Of a stretch of 64,000 bases of DNA, positions 20,173 to 30,725 are shown in pieces (positions within the stretch are counted from its first letter, which is position 1; every line of letters starts with the position of its first letter). Location: assembly GCF_023051105.1 (NCBI RefSeq), contig NZ_JALKIL010000019.1, positions 21,613 through 85,612 of the forward strand. The letters are read 5' to 3'. The translations under genes were made by a program, and so were the position numbers. The notes under the pieces were generated by a model that saw only the letters and a program-made list of their open reading frames with translations, did not search any database and was not told the origin of the DNA. The stretch is from Anaerobiospirillum sp. NML120449 (GTDB lineage: Bacteria > Pseudomonadota > Gammaproteobacteria > Enterobacterales > Succinivibrionaceae).

Positions 20173-21183
20173 ATGAAACTGGCAATTTACGGCTATGACA
20201 CCATTGTAGGCAAACTGGTACTTGAAGGTCTTGAGGATTCTGCGCTTGCAATCGATGAGTTCTATCCTTTAAGCCCTCTGTCAGCAGAGTATGATGCCGT
20301 GCCTCTGCGTGGCAAAAATCATGTCATTTCCTGCGTTGACGAGTTTGAGTTCTCCAAGGCCGACGTGGCTCTGTTTCTGACTACCAGAGATGAAAGTGAG
20401 CGCCTCATTCCTCAGGCTCAGGCCGCCGGCTGCATTGTGGTCGATAACAGTCATCTGTTTTCCGGCGCTGATGCTGCTCCAGTAGTGCTTGGTGATGTTA
20501 ACCCTTATGACATTACCAAAGTGATGATTAAGAAACTGGCCAGCGTTCCTCTGGCTACTACAGCCCAGCTGGTCACAACTCTCAACCCTCTGCACGATAC
20601 CTACGGCATTGGCAATGCTGTTGTAACCGCCATGGTGGCCGTATCAGAGCATGGTGAACTGGGAACTCAGACCCTGGCCCGTGAGACCACACAGTTGCTC
20701 AATGGTATGAGCATTGATGTGGCTGATTTCCCGGCTCAGCTGGCCTTTAATATCCATACCCGTATGGGGGAGATTGATTCTGACGGTATTTCCGAGCTGG
20801 AAAAGACGGTTCGCAATGAGACTGCATCCCTTATGGAAGACTTTGTCAGCGGTCTTTCCCTTACCTGCATTCAGGTCCCAACCTTCTATGGTCATACCAT
20901 GAGCATTCATGTCGAGCTTGAAGAGGACTGCAGTTTAGAAGACTTCCGCAAGGCCTTAAGCGAATCCCCGGCCATTGCTTTTGAAGATGAGCTTGAGGAT
21001 AAGGTTATGGTAACTCCGGTATCATGCGCCGAGCTGGACAACAGGATTTACATATCTCGTATCCGCAAGCAGGGCCGCTGCTGTTTTGACTTTACCTGTG
21101 TCATGGACAACACCAGGCATGGTGAGGCCGGCTGTGCCCTGGAACTGCTGAACATGATCCAGAAAGAGCTCAACAAGCGCTGA
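20173..21183 (+). CDS. usg: USG-1-like aspartate-semialdehyde dehydrogenase homologue
   Basis: Protein of 336 residues with the aspartate-semialdehyde dehydrogenase fold: N-terminal nucleotide-binding part (KLAIYGYDTIVGKLVLEGL) and the C-terminal dimerisation domain. The catalytic cysteine motif (NCSTAQ in Asd) reads LATTAQ here, so the cysteine is missing, as in E. coli Usg, which is not an active dehydrogenase. Length equals Usg (337). I start at ATG 20173 with GAGGAAA 6 nt before it; a TTG just upstream is less likely. The next gene on the same strand is a FimV/HubP-like gene, and usg or asd next to fimV is a known gammaproteobacterial order. Function of Usg is unknown. Confidence 0.88.
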   Translation: MKLAIYGYDTIVGKLVLEGLEDSALAIDEFYPLSPLSAEYDAVPLRGKNHVISCVDEFEFSKADVALFLTTRDESERLIPQAQAAGCIVVDNSHLFSGADAAPVVLGDVNPYDITKVMIKKLASVPLATTAQLVTTLNPLHDTYGIGNAVVTAMVAVSEHGELGTQTLARETTQLLNGMSIDVADFPAQLAFNIHTRMGEIDSDGISELEKTVRNETASLMEDFVSGLSLTCIQVPTFYGHTMSIHVELEEDCSLEDFRKALSESPAIAFEDELEDKVMVTPVSCAELDNRIYISRIRKQGRCCFDFTCVMDNTRHGEAGCALELLNMIQKELNKR

Positions 21184-21257
21184 TTACAAGGTGATGCCTG
21201 CGCAAGGATCACTCAGTGGGGCTGACAGGTTAAGTATCTGCCCCAGCTATCTTCCAG

Positions 21258-21296
21258 AATAAAGGCCTGCCACTCGGTAAGGCCTTTATCTTTTCT
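21258..21296 (+). terminator. Terminator of usg
   Basis: AATAAAGGCC / GGCCTTTATC stem followed by TTTTCT. Confidence 0.82.
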
Positions 21297-21420
21297 GGGT
21301 GTTAAATTCCTGGCATATTTGAAAGCCGGGAAATACTGTCGACCTGGCGCAAGTGCCGCCGGGATAAAACGCTGTCAGTAAATACAGTCATGATATTTGA
21401 GCGGAAATTTGTGTGTGAAC

Positions 21421-21562
21421 TCTCTGGCTGCGTCTGACTCCGTCCGACCGCATCCGACTGCGTCCGACTGCGTCCAACTGTGTCCGACTGCCTCTGGCTG
21501 TGTCCAACTGCCTCCGGCTGCGTCTGTATGTGCCCGACTGTATCCGACAGCGTCCGACAGGC
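21421..21562. repeat. 10-bp tandem repeat, about 14 degenerate copies
   Basis: Decamers of the type GCGTCCGACT follow with an exact period of 10 bp, with C/T and G/A substitutions between copies. The period equals about one helical turn. Confidence 0.85.
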
Positions 21563-21771
21563 TGTGCACGTTGATGGTGCACTTAACATGACACCTGTCA
21601 CAGGTGACATAAAAGCCTGTATTTTTCCACGGTGGCGAAAACCGTACCCCACTGTGATTGACCAGTATTGTTTTGACTTTGCTCTTCTTTTAACCCCATA
21701 GCTACAAAAGGCCTGTATCCGGGGTAAAGTAAGTTAATATTCATCAATTTAAGAATATTGTTTTCGGTAAG

Positions 21772-21805
21772 AAAAGCGCGCCAATACCGCATTGGAGCGC
21801 TTTTT
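21772..21805. terminator. Orphan hairpin with T run
   Basis: AAAAGCGCGCCAAT-ACCGC-ATTGGAGCGCTTTT (one mismatch), then T on the + strand. No recognisable gene precedes it; a small RNA ending here is possible. The rest of 21297-22602 shows no credible gene. Confidence 0.5.
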
Positions 21806-22602
21806 GTGTCTTTGTCTTTCTTGGAATTAAGGCTGTTCACGGATAAAATAAAGCCCTGTTGTTGTCATCGGCAGCTGCTGAAAAGTGCCCGCCTTTCGTA
21901 CCATCTGGTACAGGGGAGAAGGCAGTCAGTTCAGCATCTGCATGCAGCTCAGGAGAGAGTTGTGTTTACAGGGGCTAATACGTCCCAGACTCCCATAAAA
22001 ATGGGGAATCACCCGTTTTTAGGACTGTCTGGTACACGTTTACAGGTCCTGACCATGAGCATATTGGGCATATACTCCATTTCTTTTCTGCAGCAGCATT
22101 TCTGCCTCATGGCTTTGTGGTCCTGAGGCCTGAACAGAGTTTTGTCGACGGCCTGTCCGTCGGTTTTCAATGTGGCATCAGACATAAGTTGCTGGCATGA
22201 GGGTCAGTCTCATCGTCAGGGCAGCTCCTGCGGCACTGTGCCTGAAGGCACAGCTGCCTGTGCCTTTGGGCACAGAGCCCTGAATGCAGCTTTACTATCC
22301 TTCCTGCACGTTCACGAAGAGCTTAACGTCGTACACATATGCAGTACGTCTGTGCTTTCTTTTAAGACATCAACAGGTACTGAAGGTCAAGTCTGCTCCC
22401 ATATTTCAAATCCATACTTCTGTTATCAGGTCTGCAGCTTTGCGCTTGCAGGCTCAGTCATGCATAAGCTTTTTCTGTCTGTCTCCATCACGGATGCGGA
22501 CAGATATGGCCTTTTGTGCATGGTTATTGCATATAAGACGTATGGTTTGCTTGTCAGTAAATTGGCAGGCCTCATCACTGTGATGAAGATTTGGTGGTAT
22601 TT

Positions 22603-25600
22603 ATGAGCTTTTACAAGCATTTATCGACATTGGTAATGGCCGGTCTTCTGGCTTTTACATCATATGTTCATGCTGAAGAGGAATTCTCCATCAGCATTAC
22701 AGGTCCGGATGATATGGAGGCAGCTCCAGCACGTCCGGCTCCACGTCCTGTTGTACGTCCGGCAGCACCGGTACAGCCTCAGCCTGTAGCCCGTGCACCA
22801 GCCGCGCCTGCCATGCAGACACCTGCACAGCAGCCAGCTGGCATGAACGTTATTCCTACCACTCCGGCAGAGCAGATCAATGCAGCTGCCCAGGAGATTC
22901 GTCCTGCCAACCTGCCGGCCAATTTCCAAGCTCAGCACACCGTTGGTCCACGTGAGACCATATGGTCAATTGCTCATCGCTATTCCGCTCCTCACAACAA
23001 TGTTAATGAGTTCCAGGCTGTAGCCTCGATCTATCGTAACAACCGTGATGCTTTCGAAGGCGGCAATGTTAACAACATCCGTCGCGGCACCACCATTAAC
23101 ATTCCTGTTGCCCAGGAGATGGCCCTTGAGCAGACTCAGACCGGCTCCGATCTGTTAAGTAACGGTACTACCACCTTACCTCCACTTAACAGGGGCGGCC
23201 TCAACGCACAAGGTCAGGGACAGCTGGCTGGCAACACTCCAGCAGGTCCTGTCGGTGCAGTCAATGCCCGTACCCCTATTGGTATGCAGGCTCAGGATTT
23301 AACCGGCGCTGCTCCAAGCGCCATGCCTGTATTTACTGCACGCGAGACCATGCTGCGTGATGTAAATCCAAACCTTATTCCAGAGGCTGGTACCCACGAT
23401 ATAGACAAGGAAGTCATTACTGACGAACAGCTGCAGGCAGAAAACGCCAAGAAGACCGACGAGAAGGTCCCAGAGCTGGCTAAGTCTTCCCTTGATCTCC
23501 AGGCTATCGAAAACCTCCTCGACAAGACCGAGCGTAATATCCAGACTGCCCAGAAGGATATTTACCGCCGTCTTGATGACAATATTCAGCGTTCAGCTCA
23601 GGTAGCCAAGGACACCGCTACCGTAACTGCCAAGGAAGAGGTAGGCGAACTCATTAACCACTATGAGCAGGTTATCGCCGAACTCCAGCAGTCAAACACT
23701 GACCTGAAGTCCTCCTTATCAAAGATCAACAAGCAGGTTGAGCAGATCAGAGGCTTCCAGATGGAGACCGCCGACAGCGTGGCCACTCTGGATCGCCGTA
23801 TTGAAGATCAGTCCATGCCTATTGGTACTCCTGCAGTTGGCGGTACCAACAACTTTGAAAGCGGCCCTGTAATGTGGGTACTGCTGATTGTTGGTGTACT
23901 TGCCCTGTTAATGTCAATCGGTCTGTTTATCTTCAAGTCCCGTATGCGCCGTCAGCGCGCCATGGATAACTCCTACGATGATGATGGTGGAGACTTCATG
24001 GATGAGGACGATATGGAAATCTCCTCACTGCTGGCATCAGCTCCTGTTGCTGAGATGCATGATGAGCCTCCGCGCAAGAAGCAGGCTCCAGCCAAGCAGG
24101 AGGTCGTTGAAGACAGTGGTCATATGGATGACGGCCCAATTGATGACATGGGCATGCAAGACGACTTTGATGGCGGCTATGACGGCGACCTCGACAGCTT
24201 TGGCCAAGATGGTCCTTCATCCAAGAAGCCTGGAGAGAATCCAGACTTCCACGATGAGATCGTGATGCCCAGCGCTGCCCCGCTAAATACAGCAGGTAAA
24301 GCTGCTGTAGCAGGGGCTGCTGCCGCCGGTGCTGCCATGGGTGCAGCCGCAGTTGCCGCTTCTCATGAAGATGAAGCCCAGGCTGCATGGGACAGTGCAG
24401 CCACTAATGCCTCAAGTGCTTTAGACAAGTCTGCAGTTAATGCAGCAAATAACGACTGGGCCAATTCACTCGACCAGAGTGAAGCAGGTGCCAGCCAGGT
24501 TGACCTCGGCGGTGATGCCGGTGGCTTCGGTGGAGACGACGGCGGCTTTGGTGGCGCTGGCGGCGATGCCGGTGGCTTCGGCGGCGACGACGGTGGCTTT
24601 GGAGATGCCGGTGGTGACGCTGGTGGCTTCGGAGATGCCGGCGGCGATGCTGGTGGTTTCGGCGGTGACGCCGGTGGATTTGGCGATGCCGGTGGTGATG
24701 CCGGTGGCTTCGGTGACGCTGGCGGTGATGCCGGTGGCTTCGGCGGCGACGACGGCGGCTTTGGTGGCGCTGGTGGCGATGCCGGTGGCTTCGGTGACGC
24801 TGGTGGCGATGCCGGTGGCTTCGGTGACGCTGGCGGTGATGCCGGCGGCTTCGGTGGCGACGACGGTGGCTTTGGTGACGCTGGCGGCGATGCCGGTGGC
24901 TTTGGCGATGCTGGCGGCGATGCCGGTGGCTTCGGCGGCGACGACGGCGGCTTTGGCGATGCTTCTGCAGATGCCGGAGGCTTCGGCGGTGACGACGGCG
25001 GCTTTGGCGATGCTGGTGGCGATGCCGGTGGCTTCGGTGACGACGGCGGCTTTGGCGATGCTTCTGCAGATGCCGGAGGCTTTGGTGATGCCGGCGGCTT
25101 TGGCGATGCTGGCGGTGATGCTGGTGGCTTTGGCGATGCCGGTGGTTTCGGCGACGACGGCGGCTTTGGTGACGCTGGCGGTGACGCCGGTGGCTTCGGT
25201 GATGCAGGCGGTTTCGGCGATGACGGCGGCTTTGGTGACGCTGGCGGATTCGGCGATGACGGCGGCTTTGCCGGAGGTGACGACTTCCCAAAAACTGATG
25301 CACTAGCCAGTCAAGAGGTCATCAAGGCTAGTGCTGATCACGATGACCAGCGCGATGGCACCCCTGCCATGGCAGATACAGCTGCAGGGGACGCCTTTGC
25401 GGTCAACGAGAATAGCGGTACAGAAGGCCTGGGCGACTCCGGTTCTGAAAAGTCCTTATACGATGAGCTCAATGCTCCTGATAAGGCTTCTGGCAGAGAC
25501 TACGGCGCCGATATGGATGCTCGCGAAAGCTCATCTGATCTCGGTGGTCTGGACTTTGGTGCACTTGCTGACGAACTTGGTCCTGACAGTGGTAATTCTT

Positions 25601-28600
25601 CAGCCCCAGCTTTAGATATTCCTGAGATCGATCCAACAGTAGACGGATTTGATTCAGGCGCTGGCATGATGGCAGCAGGCGGCGCAGCCGCAGCTGCAAC
25701 CGCTGACTCCGGTGCAGATACAGGCGACATGGGCTTCGGCTCAAGTGACCTGGGAGCTGACTCCATCGGCGATATGGGATTTGGCGACAGCGATCTGTCA
25801 GCCGACTCCGGCGCCGACATGGGCGGCATGGACTTCGGTGGTGACGATCTGTCAGCCGATTCCGGTGCTGACATGGGCGGCATGGACTTCGGTGGTGACG
25901 ATCTGTCAGCCGATTCCGGCGCCGACATGGGCGGCATGGACTTCGGTGGTGACGATCTGTCAGCTGATTCCGGCGCTGACATGGGCGGCATGGACTTTGG
26001 TGGTGACGATCTGTCAGCCGATTCCGGCGCTGACATGGGCAGCATGGACTTCGGTGGTGACGATCTGTCAGCCGATTCCGGCGCTGACATGGGCGGCATG
26101 GACTTCGGCGGTGACGATCTGTCAGCCGATTCCGGTGCTGACATGGGCGGCATGGACTTCGGTGGTGACGATCTGTCAGCCGATTCCGGCGCTGACATGG
26201 GCGGCATGGACTTCGGCGGTGACGATCTGTCAGCCGACTCCGGTGCTGACATGGGCGGCATGGACTTCGGTGGTGACGATCTGTCAGCCGATTCCGGCGC
26301 TGACATGGGCGGCATGGATTTTGGCAGTGATCTTCCTTCCGAGTCCGGAACTGACATGGGTGAAATGGGCTTTGGCTCAGACCTGGGCGGTGATTTTGGC
26401 GGCGATATGGCTGCTGACCCTGCCTCAGATATGGGTGATCTCAATGTCGGTGCTGATAGCCCTGGTGCTGATGACAGTAATTCCTTTGTTGATCTCAATG
26501 AAGGAGCCTCTGGCGATGAAGCTCACCCAGTTGACGCCCTGGACGCAGCAGATGCTTTTGGCGGTGATGATGCCGGTTTTGGTGCTGATACAGACCTGTC
26601 TGCTGAAGATTCTGCAGATGATCTCAGCGGCAGTGCTGACAGTTCAGCCATTCATGATGCTCCAAGCGAACTGGACGAACTTTCAAATACCTTTAACCTC
26701 AATGAGGACCACGTAGCTGATCTCGAGCGTGAGGCTGTGCCTCAGGCTGCAACTGAAGAAGCACGTGATCTGGCTGACGTAATGGGTACTTCCCTTGCTG
26801 ATGCCAATCTTGAGGAGCCTCAGGAAAGCGGTGCCACAGACTTTGCTGATGCAATGGATGACTCCCGTGCAGATGCAAGTCAGGATGAGCCTCTTGAGAG
26901 TGAGGCTGCTGATCTGGCAAAAGCACTTGGAAGCCAGGCTCCTGAAGCTGCTGACGATGCTTTTGCTGCAGATGATACTTTTGGTTCATCAGACGACTTC
27001 GGCTCTTCAACTGAAGGCGATGATCTGGCTGCTGGCTTCGATGCCCCAGAGCATGATGCTGCAGCAGATGATCTGATGGGCGCTGGCGATTCCGCATCAG
27101 ATGACCTGCTGGCTTCCGGTGATGATGCCCTGGATGATTTCGGCGACGATCTTGCCGCTGAGTCCGGTGCTGCCATCGGTGCTGAGATGGGCAACATGGG
27201 CGGTGACTTTGCTGCCGATCCAGCTGATATGGGTGACATTGGTGACCTGGGCGGCGATCTTGGTGGTGATGATTTCGCCTCTATGGGTGATGACCTTGGA
27301 GCTGCCATGGGCGACGGCCTTGATGCCGGTGGGCCTGATGATGCTGCCTTTAAGGATCTGTCCCAGGAAGATGATGTAGTTAAGGGTGATGATTCTGTTC
27401 AGGGTCAGGACTTCAATGAAGCTCTTGGCCTTGATGGTGATGCACCTGAGGCTGCAGCTGATGACGCATTTGGTGGCGACGCTGACCCATTTGCTGAAGC
27501 CCCAGCTGAGGCTCCAGCCAATGCAGCTGATGACGCCTTTGGCGGCGACGCTGACCCATTTGCTGAGGCCGCTGAGGCTCCAGCCAATGCAGCTGACGAC
27601 GCCTTTGGTGGCGACGCTGACCCATTTGCTGAGGCCGCTGAGGCTCCAGCCAATGCAGCTGACGACGCCTTTGGTGGCGACGCTGACCCATTTGCTGAGG
27701 CCGCTGAAGCACCAGCCAATGCAGCTGATGACGCCTTTGGTGGCGACGCTGACCCATTTGCTGAGGCCGCTGAAGCACCAGCCAATGCAGCTGACGACGC
27801 CTTTGGCGGCGACGCTGACCCATTTGCTGAGGCAGCTGAAGCTCCAGCAGCTGAAGCTGACGCTGCAGCTCAAGAGGCTCTTGAGGAAGCTGCACCAGCT
27901 GTTGCCGATGCTGCCGAAACTCCAGCTGAGGCAGCTGCAACAGAACCTGCAGTCGAGCCAGAGGCTGAATCAGCTGCTGAAGCTGCAGCTGATCCTGAGG
28001 CAAAGGCTGAGGAAGCCCCATCTGCCGAAGACGACATCTTTGGCGGTGATGAGGCTGACAAGGCTGCAGCAGCTGCCGTAGCTGATGCGTTTGGTACCGA
28101 TGACGATGATGAGCTTGATGCGCTGAACTCAGAGAACCCATTTGGACATGATTCAATGAGCCATGATTCCAATGGACTATTCGGTAACGAGCTGGGCGGC
28201 GGCATGAATGACTTTGGTCCGGATGACAGCGGTATGTCTGCCTTTGGCGGCGACCATGACCTGTCAGGCGGTGCCATGCATGATCTTGGCGATAATGGGC
28301 TTAATCATGATGCAATGTCATCCATGGGTGATTCTGCAAATGACGGATTCGGCTCCATTGGCGCAGTTGACTCTTCATTCCCATTTGAAGAAACCGACAA
28401 CTCTTATCCTTTCCTCGGTGATGATCATGAGGAAATGGGCAGGGGTGATTGGGAAACTGGCCCGGTAGATGATATCGGCGACAGCATGGCTGATGACTTC
28501 ACCCGTTTCGCTGAGAACCTTATGAGCGGTAATAATCCTTCATCAGAGGGTGACCAGTCTCATGCTTCCAGAAACGAAGACAGTCTGCTCGAAAGCGAAC

Positions 28601-30609
28601 TGGCATCTGATGCTCCACGCTCAGAGGCTGATACTGAGTTCAAGGGCATGGACGATGTAATTCCAAGCTCTGGTGAGTCAGTTGACCTGGTAATTCCTTC
28701 TGAAGCAGAAATTGCTGCCGGTCAGAACCACGAAAATGACTTCGATCTTGATGAGAGCAACAAGATGCTCGACAACATCGATGTCAGCGGATCTGAGGAC
28801 TTTGGCGATGACGAGCTCAATATCGCTCCTGGCACGGCTGATCGTGAGGCAGCTCAGAATCTGAATCACGAGCTTGCTGATGATCAGAACTTCTCCGATC
28901 TGATGGGTGATGATTTCCGTGGTCTTGAGAATATCGAGAACAATCATCACAACGACCTCAAGGAAAATGACTTCATCATGCCTGAGCCTGAGGAAATGGC
29001 CTCCGGCAATGCTCTGAATGAAGGTGTTGACCTTGAGGGAGCTCTGGATAACCTCAATCTGGATGAGATCACCAGCAACGAGTTTGGTGATTCTGCTGAA
29101 GACGCTGCTCCGGCATCTGATGCAGCTATCCAGCCTGAGACTCAGTCCGCTGCTCAGGATGACCTTGCTGGCGATATGCCAGAGGCTGTTGATCCAGCTG
29201 CTGAAGTTCTGGCCAATGACTTTGGTGCAGACCTCGGTGAGCTTGCTCGCAAGCCTGCTGATGAGGCTGACATGGGCACTGGTACTCAAAGCGATGCCGG
29301 TAAGAGCCTGGCCGATGACATCATCTCCGGTGATGATCTGGCCGATGGCCCTGACTTCGGCTCTGACATGGCTGACATGCCAGAGGCTGACATGGGGGCC
29401 GGTATGCCTGAGGCTGCCGCTGATGGCAACATGGCAGAGATGCCTGAGGCTGCTGAGGCTGTGGCAGATGCTGATGCCGACAAGGCAGAGATGCCTGAGG
29501 CCGCCGCTGATGCCCACATGGCAGAGGTGCCTGAGGCTGCCGCTGATGCCGACATTGCAGAGATGCCAGAGGCTGCTGAGGCTGTGGCAGATGCTGACGC
29601 TGAGGCTGCTCCGGTGGTTGAGGCTCCTGAGGCAAGTGCTGAGGAGACAGAGCTGGCCCATGAAATCGAAGAGCCATTCATTGATGCCTCAAAGGTTCAG
29701 GATGCAGAAATTGTCCCTGAGGCTGACAGTACTGAACAGGCTGCTGACAGTGATGAGCCTTCCATGTGGTCTGTACCGCAGGATGAGTTCGATATCAGCA
29801 ATGTGTCAGGTGTCAGTGCCGCAGAGCCGGCAGAGGCTGCTGAGAGCATGACCAGTGATCTGGGCAGCATGTCTGATGCAGGCTTTACCACCAGTGATTT
29901 TACTGATGAGCCTGCTGTTGAGGCAGCTGCTGAGCCAGAGGCTGAATCTGATCTGACTCAGTCAGGTGATAGCATGCCAGACATGGCACCACCTGATTTT
30001 GATATCAGTGATGATGAAGCTCTGCTCAACTCCAGCATCGACGGTTCAGACGCTCTGGCCGATATGCTCAGTGATGTACCTGCTGATATTCCAGAGGCTA
30101 TCGTCCAGTCAGGCACCCGCCTGCAGGCACAGCCAGCCGAGGAAGCAGGTGCTGCTGAGGGCGAGCACGAGCTGGCCTTAAATTCCGGTGAATCCGTTGC
30201 CCCGGCTGATTTTGCAGCTGACGGCATGGACGATCTTGACCTGTCAGGATTTGATAATACTGCTCAGGACAATGAAGATCAGTCAATGGTGGCCGGTATG
30301 ATGGACGGTGAAGGCGACAATGGCATCGACTTTGACAAGCAGGAAGCCCTGGATGCCCAGGACCGCTTTGTTGAGGACATGATGTCCGGCGCCGGTTCCG
30401 ATGGCGACTTTGGGAACCTGGATGACGGCTTTGGCGGCTTTGATGAGGCCGGCCAGCTGGACTCCGATGAAGATCTGGGTTCATTTACCGATCTGCCAGG
30501 TTTCGACGACAGCGCATTTGATGAAGATGGTAGTCTTGCTGACATTCCATTCGATTCAGATGTATTCGGTGCCGATCCGCAGGGCGGCCAGCCTGAAGCC
30601 AGGCTGTAA
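22603..30609 (+). CDS. Giant FimV/HubP-like polar hub protein
   Basis: Protein of about 2668 residues. Signal peptide (cut after VHA, residue 24), Pro/Ala linker, a LysM-like peptidoglycan-binding segment at about 111-170 (VGPRETIWSIAHRY), a coiled coil at about 300-400, one membrane segment at about 423-447 (VMWVLLIVGVLALLMSIGLFI) and a huge acidic cytoplasmic part. That part has three repeat families: GGDAGGFGDA-type (about 635-890), ten 18-residue units around ADSGADMGGMDFGGDD (about 1066-1246) and six 22-residue units around DDAFGGDADPF (about 1622-1753). LysM, TM and acidic repeats in this order are the FimV/HubP layout, and usg upstream supports it. HubP places ParA, chemotaxis and flagellar regulators at the pole. 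The usual C-terminal FimV/TPR motif was not recognised. I take ATG 22603 as start; its ribosome site is weak. Confidence 0.85.
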   Translation: MSFYKHLSTLVMAGLLAFTSYVHAEEEFSISITGPDDMEAAPARPAPRPVVRPAAPVQPQPVARAPAAPAMQTPAQQPAGMNVIPTTPAEQINAAAQEIRPANLPANFQAQHTVGPRETIWSIAHRYSAPHNNVNEFQAVASIYRNNRDAFEGGNVNNIRRGTTINIPVAQEMALEQTQTGSDLLSNGTTTLPPLNRGGLNAQGQGQLAGNTPAGPVGAVNARTPIGMQAQDLTGAAPSAMPVFTARETMLRDVNPNLIPEAGTHDIDKEVITDEQLQAENAKKTDEKVPELAKSSLDLQAIENLLDKTERNIQTAQKDIYRRLDDNIQRSAQVAKDTATVTAKEEVGELINHYEQVIAELQQSNTDLKSSLSKINKQVEQIRGFQMETADSVATLDRRIEDQSMPIGTPAVGGTNNFESGPVMWVLLIVGVLALLMSIGLFIFKSRMRRQRAMDNSYDDDGGDFMDEDDMEISSLLASAPVAEMHDEPPRKKQAPAKQEVVEDSGHMDDGPIDDMGMQDDFDGGYDGDLDSFGQDGPSSKKPGENPDFHDEIVMPSAAPLNTAGKAAVAGAAAAGAAMGAAAVAASHEDEAQAAWDSAATNASSALDKSAVNAANNDWANSLDQSEAGASQVDLGGDAGGFGGDDGGFGGAGGDAGGFGGDDGGFGDAGGDAGGFGDAGGDAGGFGGDAGGFGDAGGDAGGFGDAGGDAGGFGGDDGGFGGAGGDAGGFGDAGGDAGGFGDAGGDAGGFGGDDGGFGDAGGDAGGFGDAGGDAGGFGGDDGGFGDASADAGGFGGDDGGFGDAGGDAGGFGDDGGFGDASADAGGFGDAGGFGDAGGDAGGFGDAGGFGDDGGFGDAGGDAGGFGDAGGFGDDGGFGDAGGFGDDGGFAGGDDFPKTDALASQEVIKASADHDDQRDGTPAMADTAAGDAFAVNENSGTEGLGDSGSEKSLYDELNAPDKASGRDYGADMDARESSSDLGGLDFGALADELGPDSGNSSAPALDIPEIDPTVDGFDSGAGMMAAGGAAAAATADSGADTGDMGFGSSDLGADSIGDMGFGDSDLSADSGADMGGMDFGGDDLSADSGADMGGMDFGGDDLSADSGADMGGMDFGGDDLSADSGADMGGMDFGGDDLSADSGADMGSMDFGGDDLSADSGADMGGMDFGGDDLSADSGADMGGMDFGGDDLSADSGADMGGMDFGGDDLSADSGADMGGMDFGGDDLSADSGADMGGMDFGSDLPSESGTDMGEMGFGSDLGGDFGGDMAADPASDMGDLNVGADSPGADDSNSFVDLNEGASGDEAHPVDALDAADAFGGDDAGFGADTDLSAEDSADDLSGSADSSAIHDAPSELDELSNTFNLNEDHVADLEREAVPQAATEEARDLADVMGTSLADANLEEPQESGATDFADAMDDSRADASQDEPLESEAADLAKALGSQAPEAADDAFAADDTFGSSDDFGSSTEGDDLAAGFDAPEHDAAADDLMGAGDSASDDLLASGDDALDDFGDDLAAESGAAIGAEMGNMGGDFAADPADMGDIGDLGGDLGGDDFASMGDDLGAAMGDGLDAGGPDDAAFKDLSQEDDVVKGDDSVQGQDFNEALGLDGDAPEAAADDAFGGDADPFAEAPAEAPANAADDAFGGDADPFAEAAEAPANAADDAFGGDADPFAEAAEAPANAADDAFGGDADPFAEAAEAPANAADDAFGGDADPFAEAAEAPANAADDAFGGDADPFAEAAEAPAAEADAAAQEALEEAAPAVADAAETPAEAAATEPAVEPEAESAAEAAADPEAKAEEAPSAEDDIFGGDEADKAAAAAVADAFGTDDDDELDALNSENPFGHDSMSHDSNGLFGNELGGGMNDFGPDDSGMSAFGGDHDLSGGAMHDLGDNGLNHDAMSSMGDSANDGFGSIGAVDSSFPFEETDNSYPFLGDDHEEMGRGDWETGPVDDIGDSMADDFTRFAENLMSGNNPSSEGDQSHASRNEDSLLESELASDAPRSEADTEFKGMDDVIPSSGESVDLVIPSEAEIAAGQNHENDFDLDESNKMLDNIDVSGSEDFGDDELNIAPGTADREAAQNLNHELADDQNFSDLMGDDFRGLENIENNHHNDLKENDFIMPEPEEMASGNALNEGVDLEGALDNLNLDEITSNEFGDSAEDAAPASDAAIQPETQSAAQDDLAGDMPEAVDPAAEVLANDFGADLGELARKPADEADMGTGTQSDAGKSLADDIISGDDLADGPDFGSDMADMPEADMGAGMPEAAADGNMAEMPEAAEAVADADADKAEMPEAAADAHMAEVPEAAADADIAEMPEAAEAVADADAEAAPVVEAPEASAEETELAHEIEEPFIDASKVQDAEIVPEADSTEQAADSDEPSMWSVPQDEFDISNVSGVSAAEPAEAAESMTSDLGSMSDAGFTTSDFTDEPAVEAAAEPEAESDLTQSGDSMPDMAPPDFDISDDEALLNSSIDGSDALADMLSDVPADIPEAIVQSGTRLQAQPAEEAGAAEGEHELALNSGESVAPADFAADGMDDLDLSGFDNTAQDNEDQSMVAGMMDGEGDNGIDFDKQEALDAQDRFVEDMMSGAGSDGDFGNLDDGFGGFDEAGQLDSDEDLGSFTDLPGFDDSAFDEDGSLADIPFDSDVFGADPQGGQPEARL
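24505..25280 (+). repeat. Gly/Asp-rich coding repeats in the hub gene
   Basis: Irregular tandem array of 21-36-bp units encoding GDAGGFGDAGG-type sequence, Asp/Gly/Phe-rich. Confidence 0.85.
25798..26340 (+). repeat. 54-bp coding repeat, 10 copies
   Basis: Ten near-identical 54-bp units each encoding LSADSGADMGGMDFGGDD; one copy has GSM and the last ends GSDL. The low number of silent differences points to recent expansion by slippage or unequal exchange. Confidence 0.92.
27466..27860 (+). repeat. 66-bp coding repeat, 6 copies
   Basis: Six units encoding NAADDAFGGDADPFAEAAEA plus PA, period 66 bp after a first copy that is one codon longer. Confidence 0.9.
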
Positions 30610-30617
30610 TTAAAAGG

Positions 30618-30644
30618 GAGGTGACTTCGGTCACCTCTTTTTTT
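30618..30644 (+). terminator. Terminator of the hub gene
   Basis: GAGGTGAC-TTCG-GTCACCTC with seven T; a UUCG tetraloop. Confidence 0.92.
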
Positions 30645-30725
30645 ATGCATTTAGCTCATACTTATGCGGCTATACTCCATGTCTGGCAGTGCAGACTGCT
30701 GGCAGCACACACTGATGCACCGCAC

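Noticed and set aside
22142..22606. 154-codon frame before the hub gene
   Set aside because: Starts with TTG, lacks a ribosome site, has atypical composition (Cys/His/Ser) and overlaps the hub start.
24437..30484. Long overlapping frames on both strands inside the hub gene
   Set aside because: They are by-products of GC-rich tandem repeats with a period that is a multiple of 3; none has a ribosome site or family match.
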